From positions 1-23,062 of IMG/VR virus record IMGVR_UViG_3300035670_001290: 23,062 nucleotides of DNA. The stretch is one strand, 5' to 3'. Positions 13,252-19,656 of the stretch are shown in pieces; the first letter of the stretch is position 1; every line of letters begins with the position of its first letter. The DNA is from a virus. A program made the translations under genes and the position numbers. The notes below the pieces were generated by a model. That model saw only the letters and a program-made list of their open reading frames with translations, did not search any database and was not told the DNA's origin.

Positions 13252-13593
13252 ATGTCTGTAACTTTAGAAAATACTGCAGTATTAGTTAACGGTCGCCGTT
13301 TACATAACGACGGCACGCTTATGGGATTCCTCGATACCAGCGGGAACTGGGATATGTATGCCAATAACGGCGGTAACGTTTGGAGTAAAAATTATGGTTG
13401 GTTGCATGATTACTTTATGAGAACGGTATCCAATTGCTTAACTGGTGGTGGTATATCAAGTGCAGTTAATTGTTATGGTGGTGGTAATATAATCACCGGC
13501 GCCACATTTGAGTTGCTTGATAATGGAGCAAGTTTGGGGTACAGAACAATACAATCGCTGACTAATTGCAATTGCGCTTGCGATTGCTTATAA
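13252..13593 (+). CDS. tandem fibre-like Cys-tail protein, copy 3, 113 aa
   Basis: Most diverged of the three copies: GFLDTSGNWDMYANNGGNVW at 25-44, NYGWLHDYF at 47-55, SNC (C62), NCYGGGN (C74) and the invariant QSLTNCNCACDCL end (Cys 106, 108, 110, 112). The exact conservation of the last 13 residues, while loops and N-terminus drift, indicates selection on the Cys tail. AGGAATCAGGCT supplies the ribosome-binding site. Candidate substrate of the flanking radical SAM enzymes; alternatively a virion appendage. Confidence 0.88.
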   Translation: MSVTLENTAVLVNGRRLHNDGTLMGFLDTSGNWDMYANNGGNVWSKNYGWLHDYFMRTVSNCLTGGGISSAVNCYGGGNIITGATFELLDNGASLGYRTIQSLTNCNCACDCL

Positions 13594-13615
13594 TTAAAGA
13601 CACGGAGATCTTAAA

Positions 13616-14482
13616 GTGGAATATTTTTATTTCGACTCATATAAGGGCGAGGATGTTTTATTTTCAATATCTTCCAATTCATCAGGTTTTTCTCTAGAGG
13701 TGTATGAGCAAAGCGAATACAGAGAATACACCAAAGAAGAAATAGAAGAGTTGAATACTAGCACCGCCGGCGATTATAGATTAGAAAGAGTGCCGTACCA
13801 AACTCCATGGGGGAATATACCGTTCCGACTAAAAACTACCATTGAGTTTTCTTTGGACGAGCTTTCGCAACAGAGATTAATCTGCGATCAGTCATATTTG
13901 GTGTATCAATATGGCATGACCCAGGCAAATGGTTGGAAGAACCTCACACAAGATCATTTTGTCACCAAAAAACCATTTAGACTATATTATATTGAAAATG
14001 ACATGAAGAATAATAATGTGACTGGTAGATTTGCTATCATAGTCCCATTCAAAGACAGCTCAGATTATAGTCTAGTTTTTTATAGAAACCATGAAGAGCA
14101 CCCAATCTTAATTGATGGTTCTCCGATATCAACTTCAAATAAAATAGAATTCAGTAGTGCTGCAGAAATAATCTCCATCAAAATCAAAGATAATTTGCTT
14201 AATGGTATGCAGTTGATGGTTCCATCAACTGCTGCTGTTGGTGAAGTGGTTGATTGTGAAGTCAAGATACTAAAAAATGGAGTTCCAATTACAAACGCAA
14301 ATTGCGAAGTGTATCTTGAAAATATTGGCGGTAGCTTGCCGATGTCTAGAATACAGGTATATAATGGAGTTGGGTCATTCAAGCTAGACACGGTTGGCGC
14401 TATATCTGGTCAAACCATACGAGTAAAGGCTGGATGGAAGTACTGGTCTGGAGAAGCAGAGGCTATCATAAACGTTGTTTAA
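13616..14482 (+). CDS. hypothetical protein with C-terminal Ig-like domain, 288 aa (GTG start)
   Basis: Residues about 1-200 (MEYFYFDSYKGEDVLFSISS... YLVYQYGMTQANGWKNLTQD...) are beta-rich and of no family I recognise. The last about 85 residues (MQLMVPSTAAVGEVVDCEVK, ILKNGVPITNANCEVYLENI, SFKLDTVGAISGQTIRVKAG) have the strand pattern and small-residue signature of bacterial/phage Ig-like (Big/invasin-type) domains, which often decorate virion surfaces. The GTG at 13616 follows CACGGAGATCTTAAA and is the first start after copy 3. Its place between the Cys-tail proteins and the SPASM maturase suggests a partner or scaffold, perhaps virion-exposed; this is inferred. Confidence 0.78.
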   Translation: MEYFYFDSYKGEDVLFSISSNSSGFSLEVYEQSEYREYTKEEIEELNTSTAGDYRLERVPYQTPWGNIPFRLKTTIEFSLDELSQQRLICDQSYLVYQYGMTQANGWKNLTQDHFVTKKPFRLYYIENDMKNNNVTGRFAIIVPFKDSSDYSLVFYRNHEEHPILIDGSPISTSNKIEFSSAAEIISIKIKDNLLNGMQLMVPSTAAVGEVVDCEVKILKNGVPITNANCEVYLENIGGSLPMSRIQVYNGVGSFKLDTVGAISGQTIRVKAGWKYWSGEAEAIINVV

Positions 14483-14500
14483 TTATATTTGAAGGATATT

Positions 14501-15868
14501 ATGTTTAAAATTCATGCACTAACGCCTGACAAACAAAACACTGTGATTTATTATTATGATCAACATACTTCTACATTAACAGATGAAGTCGGAGCCCCAG
14601 TAGTTCCTTTGGTTGAATCTGTCGAATTTGATAGATCATCGTTTAAACAGTTTAAATCTGTTTCAAAACACAACCCAGGAAAAAAATCTTCAGAACCAGA
14701 AGTTCTAAAGATTAGTCTTGGACTTTCTTGTAATTATTCATGTGAATATTGTTCACAAAGGTTCGTTCCACATTCGGATTCGACGAACCAAGACGACATA
14801 GATGAATTCTTGAGTATGTTGTTTAAGAACATAACAAAACCACCACAGAGAATACAATTCTGGGGCGGGGAACCATTTGTTTATTGGAAAACATTTAAAC
14901 CTTTGGCAGAGAAAATAAAAGAACACTGGGGGGAAGAACCAATATTCTCAGTTATAACCAATGGAACTCTGTTGGACGAAGAGAAAAACGAGTGGCTCGA
15001 TAGATTGAATTTCTCAGTCGGTATATCTCACGACGGTCCTGGATATCATGCAAGAGGGCTGGACCCATTGTTTGATCCAGAGAAGAAAAAACACATAATG
15101 GATTTGGTGCAGAGACTTAAACCAAAGAAACGAATAAGCATAAATGCAGTCCTGCACAAAGCAAACAGGTCAAGAGCGGATGTACAGGCATTCCTAACTT
15201 CTGTTTTCGGAGAAGACATTAATATCGGAGAAGGCGAATACATAGATTCATACGACGAAGGCGGATACGATTCTATGATGGACACGGTCGACGATCATTT
15301 TGCCTTTAGAAAACAGGCAATATACGATATAAGAAATGGTCTGGCGAAGAATTTTAACGTCGTGCACATTAAAATTCATGAATTTATAAAATCATTACAA
15401 TCAGGAAGACCATCATATGCGCTGGGGCAGAAATGCGGGATGGACAAACCAGAGCATTTAGCGGTGGATCTGAAGGGTAATGTTGTTACATGTCAAAACG
15501 TTAGCGCTGCCGCTGTATCCCATAATGGAGAATCGCATAAATTAGGACATCTAACTGACTTGGATTCTGTTGAATTAAAGACAGCAACTCATTGGGCGAA
15601 TAAAGACAAATGCAAGGCATGTCCCGTTTTGCAACTCTGTAAAGGTTCTTGTATGTTCCTCGAAGGCAATCTTTGGGAAGAATCTTGTAATTCCTCATAC
15701 TCAGGGAATATAGTTTTCTTGGCAGCTGGTATAGAATCAGTTACTGGAAATATCCCAGTCTTTATAGATGGCGAGGGGTTACCAGAAGAGCGCAAAGATA
15801 TATTCAACTTAATGAACAAACAATACGGAATCGCAAAAAAGAAGTTTATACCAATAGCACAAGTTTAA
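14501..15868 (+). CDS. radical SAM/SPASM peptide or protein maturase, 455 aa
   Basis: Radical SAM core with C77-x3-C81-x2-C84 (CNYSCEYC), a GGEP motif (FWGGEPF, about 118-124) and FSVITNGTLL. The C-terminal SPASM domain is complete: C312-x13-G-x4-C331, then C371-x2-C374-x5-C380-x3-C384 and C396. These are the seven Cys that bind two auxiliary [4Fe-4S] clusters. SPASM proteins mature peptides or proteins (anaerobic sulfatase maturase, PqqE, thioether-forming sactipeptide/ranthipeptide synthases), so a peptidyl substrate is expected. Residues 1-70 are an extra N-terminal segment that could bind a substrate; a RiPP recognition element cannot be confirmed by eye. ATG 14501 follows GAAGGATATT. Eleven of 13 Arg codons are AGA/AGG. 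Likely substrates are the proteins encoded at 12514-13593. Confidence 0.93.
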   Translation: MFKIHALTPDKQNTVIYYYDQHTSTLTDEVGAPVVPLVESVEFDRSSFKQFKSVSKHNPGKKSSEPEVLKISLGLSCNYSCEYCSQRFVPHSDSTNQDDIDEFLSMLFKNITKPPQRIQFWGGEPFVYWKTFKPLAEKIKEHWGEEPIFSVITNGTLLDEEKNEWLDRLNFSVGISHDGPGYHARGLDPLFDPEKKKHIMDLVQRLKPKKRISINAVLHKANRSRADVQAFLTSVFGEDINIGEGEYIDSYDEGGYDSMMDTVDDHFAFRKQAIYDIRNGLAKNFNVVHIKIHEFIKSLQSGRPSYALGQKCGMDKPEHLAVDLKGNVVTCQNVSAAAVSHNGESHKLGHLTDLDSVELKTATHWANKDKCKACPVLQLCKGSCMFLEGNLWEESCNSSYSGNIVFLAAGIESVTGNIPVFIDGEGLPEERKDIFNLMNKQYGIAKKKFIPIAQV

Positions 15869-15871
15869 ATT

Positions 15872-16594
15872 ATGTTTAATGTGAATTATTCAATCGGGGG
15901 TGTGAACACCAACCGTGTTGTTGATCAGATTTATGAATTGGTGAATTTTGAGCCAGTTCCTTTATTGAAACATATAAAGGAACAAAACCCAGGCTCAGAA
16001 TTCATTCACTGCCCTGCATTCATAGAATATGTTAAAAACGCCTTTGTTATAAAATCCGCATACAACTTAAAAATTCTAATAGACTCGGAGAATCAAAGGG
16101 TTTCAGTGAAACCGCACTCTATCAACGAGTCTGAATTTAATTATGACGTGATTAAACCAACATTAAAGAGCAGAGGGTTTAATTCTGGTTCTTTGACGCT
16201 AACCCTACCTCCGTCAATCTATTTTTGGTCAAAAAAATCGTGTCACATCGAATCAATGTCAATGATATTGGATACAAAACACGATATATGTCAAAAAGCA
16301 AAGGTAATTCCAGGTACGTTTGATATATCGCGATGGTTTAGGCATTTGGATTTCACGTTTCAGATTAATGAAAACATCAAAGAAACAATAATAAACAGAG
16401 GCGATCCATTATTCGCAGTTAGATTTGTGACTAAAAATAATGAGAAGGTTTCTTTGATGCGAGTTAAATTTGAAGACAAACATATTGCCCTAGAAAACTC
16501 AACTGTAGGGTTAAAGAGGATTTTCAAAGAACCCAAATTAGAAAACCTATATACGATATTCGATAAAATTAAAAAAATGACAGGTGTTTTTTAA
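15872..16594 (+). CDS. conserved phage hypothetical, 240 aa
   Basis: MFNVNYSIGGVNTNRVVDQI..., EFIHCPAFIEYVKNAFVIKS (about 43-62) and a later VIPGTFDISRWFRHLDFTFQ (about 146-165) followed by NRGDPLFAVRFVT. The combination of CPAFxxYxKNxFVIxS, IPGxFxIxxWFRxxDFxF and RGDPLFxVRF is one I associate with a phage family of unknown function, found in T4-like phages of aquatic bacteria. It sits three bases after the SPASM gene and nine bases before the oxygenase, in the same low-GC style. It may be an accessory of the modification system or a virion component. Confidence 0.82.
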   Translation: MFNVNYSIGGVNTNRVVDQIYELVNFEPVPLLKHIKEQNPGSEFIHCPAFIEYVKNAFVIKSAYNLKILIDSENQRVSVKPHSINESEFNYDVIKPTLKSRGFNSGSLTLTLPPSIYFWSKKSCHIESMSMILDTKHDICQKAKVIPGTFDISRWFRHLDFTFQINENIKETIINRGDPLFAVRFVTKNNEKVSLMRVKFEDKHIALENSTVGLKRIFKEPKLENLYTIFDKIKKMTGVF

Positions 16595-16603
16595 GAGTTT
16601 ATT

Positions 16604-17257
16604 ATGGAAATACAAAAAATAACATTTAAAAGCGAATCCGCTTGCTTACCTTCTCTAACAATACCATTCGGTATTTCAAAGTTCGATTCAAACGATGAAC
16701 TGTTAGACTTTTGTTTACGAGAAGAACCGAATATATTAAGAGAAGTATCTCCACCGCCTACTAGAATTGGCGACGAGAATTGGATGACATCAAGACTATA
16801 TTCTTATAATTTATTCGACTACGAAGACGATGTTATACAAAAATTAAAAGATCATATAAGACAAGGATATCAGTCATACATAACACATTTCGGCAGACAA
16901 GACCATAAAGTGTACGTACATGGCTGGATCAATGTATTACAATCAGACGGAAGGTTTATAACTCCGCACGATCATAGAAATGCGCATTGCGGAGCGCCTG
17001 AGAATACGTCATTTATATCCGGTAATATGAGCCTCCGAGCGAAAGACACGAATACGTATTATATGAATGTCTTCACATCAGCAAGAGTCTCTATAAAAAA
17101 CATACCTGGGGAAATGGTTTTCTTTCCGTCTTTTTTGACTCACTGGACTGATAAAAACCCATCGTCTGAAGAATCAAGGGTTTCTATTGCATTCGATCTC
17201 ATAACTGAACCGGTTTATGAGCAATATGGACGAGACTTGTTCACTCTATTAGTATAA
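16604..17257 (+). CDS. putative 2OG-Fe(II) oxygenase, 217 aa
   Basis: Resembles the TIGR02466-like/prolyl-hydroxylase-like oxygenases, with a double-stranded beta-helix carrying non-haem iron. YVHGWINVLQSDGRFITPHD leads to H122-D123-H124. The distal iron His is H180 (FFPSFLTHWTDKN), and R192 in SRVSIAFDL would bind the 2-oxoglutarate carboxylate. MVFFPSxLxHxxxxN...ERxSIAF is the family's most recognisable block. Which of D123 or H124 serves as a ligand is uncertain. Such enzymes hydroxylate proteins, nucleic acids or small molecules. As the third redox enzyme in the island it may hydroxylate the same substrate. Nine of 12 Arg codons are AGA/AGG. Confidence 0.8.
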   Translation: MEIQKITFKSESACLPSLTIPFGISKFDSNDELLDFCLREEPNILREVSPPPTRIGDENWMTSRLYSYNLFDYEDDVIQKLKDHIRQGYQSYITHFGRQDHKVYVHGWINVLQSDGRFITPHDHRNAHCGAPENTSFISGNMSLRAKDTNTYYMNVFTSARVSIKNIPGEMVFFPSFLTHWTDKNPSSEESRVSIAFDLITEPVYEQYGRDLFTLLV

Positions 17258-17261
17258 TTCT

Positions 17262-17495
17262 ATGATAAATTTATATAAAATACCAAATGATAAACTCCCG
17301 CATTTCATTGTTGGCACGTTAGTTTTCGCAGTATTCCATTTCTTTAACCCATTGACTGGGATAGTAGCTGCAACAGTTGCAGCAGTCGGAAAAGAAATTT
17401 ACGACTATTTCCATAAAGACAAACACACACTCGATCCATGGGGTGCCATAGCCACTATCCTCGGTGGCGTTATTGGATTCATCTGTAGCATGTAG
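17262..17495 (+). CDS. two-helix membrane protein, 77 aa
   Basis: MINLYKIPNDKLPHFIVGTL starts a hydrophobic hairpin: TM1 about residues 13-38, then GKEIYDYFHKDKHTLDPWGA, then TM2 about 60-77 (AIATILGGVIGFICSM). The DKxxHFxxGxL...AAVGKEIYDY...DxWGAIATxLGGxxG signature belongs to a common family of small phage and bacterial membrane proteins of unknown role. It starts four bases after the oxygenase stop, and its own stop touches the promoter at 17496. Whether it belongs to the island or to the flanking phage core is undecided. Confidence 0.83.
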   Translation: MINLYKIPNDKLPHFIVGTLVFAVFHFFNPLTGIVAATVAAVGKEIYDYFHKDKHTLDPWGAIATILGGVIGFICSM

Positions 17496-17524
17496 TTTAC
17501 TTTTATTCAGGTTCTAAGTAAAAT
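17496..17524 (+). promoter_or_regulatory. phage early-type promoter
   Basis: TTTACTTTTATTCAG (17496-17510), a 17-base spacer and TAAAAT (17519-17524). It begins on the base after the TAG stop of the membrane protein. The ATG at 17555 is 59 bases from the -35, with AAGGAAC in the leader. Marks the return of early-type transcription after the island. Confidence 0.87.
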
Positions 17525-17554
17525 TGTCCCTGTTGACTTTTGAAAGGAACTTGA

Positions 17555-17830
17555 ATGAGTGATGATCTGACCAAGGAACACCGCAGCAAGCGGTTCCACT
17601 CCGAACATTCCAAGATCAAACGTCAAGTGAAGATCGCTAAACAATATGGCGCTCAGCATAACGACGAGGTTATACGACAGCCTCATCGCCTTGCCAAGCA
17701 CAATTACGTGAACTGTGGCAATCCGACCTGCCCAATGTGTATGAATCCACGTAAAGCATTCGGTGATCTGACAGTTCAAGAACAGCGATTTTATCAAGAT
17801 AAGTTTTATGAGGAGTTGTCAAATGAGTGA
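17555..17830 (+). CDS. conserved phage protein with CxxxxCxxC motif, 91 aa
   Basis: Basic, helical N-terminus (MSDDLTKEHRSKRFHSEHSK...KRQVKIAKQYG) followed by HRLAKHNYVNCGNPTCPMCM, then NPRKAFGDLTVQEQRFYQDK. The CGNPxCxMCxNPRKxFGxLTxQEQ block is highly typical of small phage proteins and probably binds zinc. The basic N-terminus suggests nucleic-acid contact; no function is established to my knowledge. Transcribed from 17496. Confidence 0.87.
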   Translation: MSDDLTKEHRSKRFHSEHSKIKRQVKIAKQYGAQHNDEVIRQPHRLAKHNYVNCGNPTCPMCMNPRKAFGDLTVQEQRFYQDKFYEELSNE

Positions 17831-17990
17831 TGGTGGAAAGGGTAGCGCACCGAGACCATTCAGTGTTTCGAATGAAGAATACGCAAAGCGTTGGGATGCA
17901 ATCTTTGGGAAAGATCTAAAAGAATTAGACGACGCCAAAGCAGAAGATGAAGAATTTGAGCGAATTCAAAATGAAAATCAACGTCGATGA
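17823..17990 (+). CDS. conserved phage hypothetical, 55 aa
   Basis: MSDGGKGSAPRPFSVSNEEY followed by AKRWDAIFGKDLKEL. The KGSAPRPFSVxxxxYAxRWDxIFGKD signature is one of the commonest small phage ORFs; role unknown to me. ATG 17823 is chosen over 17808 because the family starts MSxGGKGS and a GAGGAG lies suitably upstream. It overlaps the preceding gene by eight bases and the next by 20. Confidence 0.86.
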   Translation: MSDGGKGSAPRPFSVSNEEYAKRWDAIFGKDLKELDDAKAEDEEFERIQNENQRR

Positions 17991-18435
17991 AGTGAAACAG
18001 TTCATTAGCAAGCAATCAAAACAAACTAAGATTTACTTTGGTGCTGATAGTGAACGTGTAATGGTTAATAACAAATGGTTCGTGGATTATCTCTTGATAA
18101 TCGCTGTTCATATTGACGGGAAACACGGCGGAAAAGTATTCGGTGAAGTTCAGAGAGAAATGGACTACGATAAGAAACTGGATCGCCCAAAAACTCGCCT
18201 AATGACTGAAGTGTATAAGTTATCAGAATTATACCTTCAATTCGCCGATTTCTTGGAAGATATGCACGTCGAGCTCCATTTGGATTTAAATCCAGTTCCC
18301 ATTTATGGCAGTTCCTGCGCAGTATCCGAGGCAATCGGTTATGTCAAGGGGGTTTGTGGAATTGATCCAGTGGTGAAACCAAACGCATGGGCAGCTACAA
18401 CGGTGGCTGATTCGGCGAAGAGGATCCTCACCTGA
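17971..18435 (+). CDS. YkuK/DUF458-like RNase H-fold protein, 154 aa
   Basis: MKINVDEVKQFISKQSKQTK, then IYFGADSERV (about 21-30), a strand pair through FVDYLLIIAVHIDGKHGG, VELHLDLNPVP (about 99-109) and the C-terminal VKGVCGIDPVVKPNAWAATT VADSAKR. The acidic residues in GADSE and LDLN, plus the KPNAWAAxxVADxxKR terminus, fit the DUF458 (YkuK) family with an RNase H-like fold. Nuclease activity is therefore possible but not shown. ATG 17971 gives the family-like start; the frame is open from 17947. Confidence 0.85.
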   Translation: MKINVDEVKQFISKQSKQTKIYFGADSERVMVNNKWFVDYLLIIAVHIDGKHGGKVFGEVQREMDYDKKLDRPKTRLMTEVYKLSELYLQFADFLEDMHVELHLDLNPVPIYGSSCAVSEAIGYVKGVCGIDPVVKPNAWAATTVADSAKRILT

Positions 18436-18438
18436 CGC

Positions 18439-18467
18439 TTTACTTTTATTCAGACTCCGGCTAAAAT
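18439..18467 (+). promoter_or_regulatory. phage early-type promoter (copy A of duplicated leader)
   Basis: TTTACTTTTATTCAG (18439-18453), a 17-base spacer and TAAAAT (18462-18467). From the -10 on, 25 bases are identical to the region behind the promoter at 18682, including TCACTGCACTGTGA. The ATG at 18498 is 59 bases from the -35, exactly the offset seen for the GTG at 18741. Confidence 0.87.
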
Positions 18468-18497
18468 CACTGCACTGTGATGAAAACGGAGTTTGAA

Positions 18498-18674
18498 ATG
18501 AAATCTTCTTCTTTTATTTCCGAATCTGGCGTAAAAATTACCGTCGCCGCTTATCGGGCTCCCCGGAAAACTGAGCGGACCTGGAAAACCTCTACCCTTC
18601 ATGCTTACGCTTACGCCGGAATCGGCGGTCGGGGTAACCGTAAGGGAAAGTCTACTAAAACCTTTCAACTCTGA
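18498..18674 (+). CDS. small basic protein, 58 aa
   Basis: MKSSSFISESGVKITVAAYR ... LHAYAYAGIGGRGNRKGKST, strongly basic and rich in Ser, Gly and Arg. No family recognised. I chose ATG 18498 because ACGGAG lies seven bases upstream and because it aligns with the start of the next gene behind the duplicated leader. ATG 18480 would sit only about 13 bases behind the -10 box. A lone gene between two early promoters with codon use like the adjacent ATPase gene; an early host-takeover protein is possible. Confidence 0.72.
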   Translation: MKSSSFISESGVKITVAAYRAPRKTERTWKTSTLHAYAYAGIGGRGNRKGKSTKTFQL

Positions 18675-18681
18675 GGGTTAT

Positions 18682-18710
18682 TTTACTTTTATTCTGGTTC
18701 GGGTTAAAAT
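18682..18710 (+). promoter_or_regulatory. phage early-type promoter (copy B of duplicated leader)
   Basis: TTTACTTTTATTCTG (18682-18696), one mismatch to the core, a 17-base spacer and TAAAAT (18705-18710). It is followed by the same 25-base stretch as copy A at 18462. The GTG at 18741 is 59 bases from the -35. Drives the AAA+ ATPase. Confidence 0.86.
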
Positions 18711-18740
18711 CACTGCACTGTGATGAAAAAGGAATTTATT

Positions 18741-19643
18741 GTGAAAAACGGCGTTTCAAAAGTGGGCGGTCGCTTCGTGGCTTATTTTAACGGCGAGAAG
18801 GTTATCTCCTCCAAAAATGAGGCTACGGCTCATCTGATGTACAACCGTGTGGCAAAGAAGAATTCTACCGTGAATTTCGCTCCTGTGACCATTGAACCTG
18901 AAAATAAATTTCACATTAACAAGCGTTTTGAGTTCTTGGAAAAGGCAGTCCGCATGGTCGCTACTGGCGTCCAGTCTTCGGTGGTCGTTTCCGGTTCCGG
19001 TGGTCTGGGCAAGTCCCACTCCGTGAAGAAGGCTCTGACCGATTGCGGTCTTCGCGATCTGTCTTCTGCTCTCGCTTCTTCTGAAGAAGGTTCTATCGTT
19101 AACCGTAGCCGTAGCTTTGTCTTCGTTAAGGGCTTCTCTACTGCTAAGAACCTCTATCGCCAGTTGTTTGAAAACAATGACTCGATCATCGTCTTCGACG
19201 ATTGCGATTCTATCCTGAAGGATCCCGTTGCTCAGAACGTTCTGAAGGCAGCTCTGGACTCCTACGATACTCGCATCATTAGCTGGGGCGCTGAGTCTCG
19301 TGGCGATGATGACCTGCCTCGTAGCTTCATCTTCACTGGTCGCGTTATCTTCATTACCAACATGACCATGGATCGCGTTGACCAAGCTATCCGTTCGCGT
19401 TCTATCACGATCGACGTTTCGATGACTACGCAAGAAATGGTTGACCGTATGCGTGTTATCGCTGAGTCCGACGATTTCCTGCCTACCATTGAACCCTCTG
19501 TTAAGATTGAAGCTCTGAACTTCATCAATCGCAACAAGGACAAGATGAAGGAAATTTCTCTGCGTACTCTTATCACCGTTTCCAAGATCGTAGCCACCAA
19601 TCCTGAAGGCTATGAAGAATTCGCTGAATACCTGACTGTTTAA
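18741..19643 (+). CDS. AAA+ family ATPase, 300 aa (GTG start)
   Basis: P-loop ATPase with Walker A GSGGLGKSH, Walker B SIIVFDDCD and a sensor-1-like RVIFITNMT. These are followed by VDQAIRSRSITIDVSMT, in which the Arg residues may act as an arginine finger. The FVKGFSTAKNLYRQLFENND and LKAALDSYDTRIISWGAES blocks mark a phage AAA+ family. The substrate remodelled is unknown. I prefer GTG 18741: AAGGA is seven bases upstream, and the offset matches the duplicate leader at 18498. ATG 18723 is the alternative and would add six residues. Every Arg codon I checked is CGT or CGC and Leu is mostly CTG/CTC, consistent with heavy early expression. Confidence 0.88.
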   Translation: MKNGVSKVGGRFVAYFNGEKVISSKNEATAHLMYNRVAKKNSTVNFAPVTIEPENKFHINKRFEFLEKAVRMVATGVQSSVVVSGSGGLGKSHSVKKALTDCGLRDLSSALASSEEGSIVNRSRSFVFVKGFSTAKNLYRQLFENNDSIIVFDDCDSILKDPVAQNVLKAALDSYDTRIISWGAESRGDDDLPRSFIFTGRVIFITNMTMDRVDQAIRSRSITIDVSMTTQEMVDRMRVIAESDDFLPTIEPSVKIEALNFINRNKDKMKEISLRTLITVSKIVATNPEGYEEFAEYLTV

Positions 19644-19656
19644 TGAATGGTAAATC

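Larger units (their letters stand above)
12514..13593 (+). repeat. three-copy tandem gene array
   Basis: Three consecutive paralogous genes of 342-360 bases, about 360-380 bases apart start to start. Copies 1 and 2 are closest: nearly identical DNA runs through 12598-12655 against 12962-13023, and again around 12748-12778 against 13112-13142. The last 30 coding bases are almost the same in all three. Tandem duplication with localised divergence is the simplest explanation. Confidence 0.88.

Noticed and set aside
12514-13593. Tandem variable/constant fibre-like copies as a diversity-generating retroelement
   Set aside because: No reverse transcriptase and no template/variable repeat pair with adenine-biased changes; the copies differ by indels and mixed substitutions.
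12514-13593. CRISPR-like repeats
   Set aside because: The repeated units are about 360-base coding genes, not short direct repeats with spacers.
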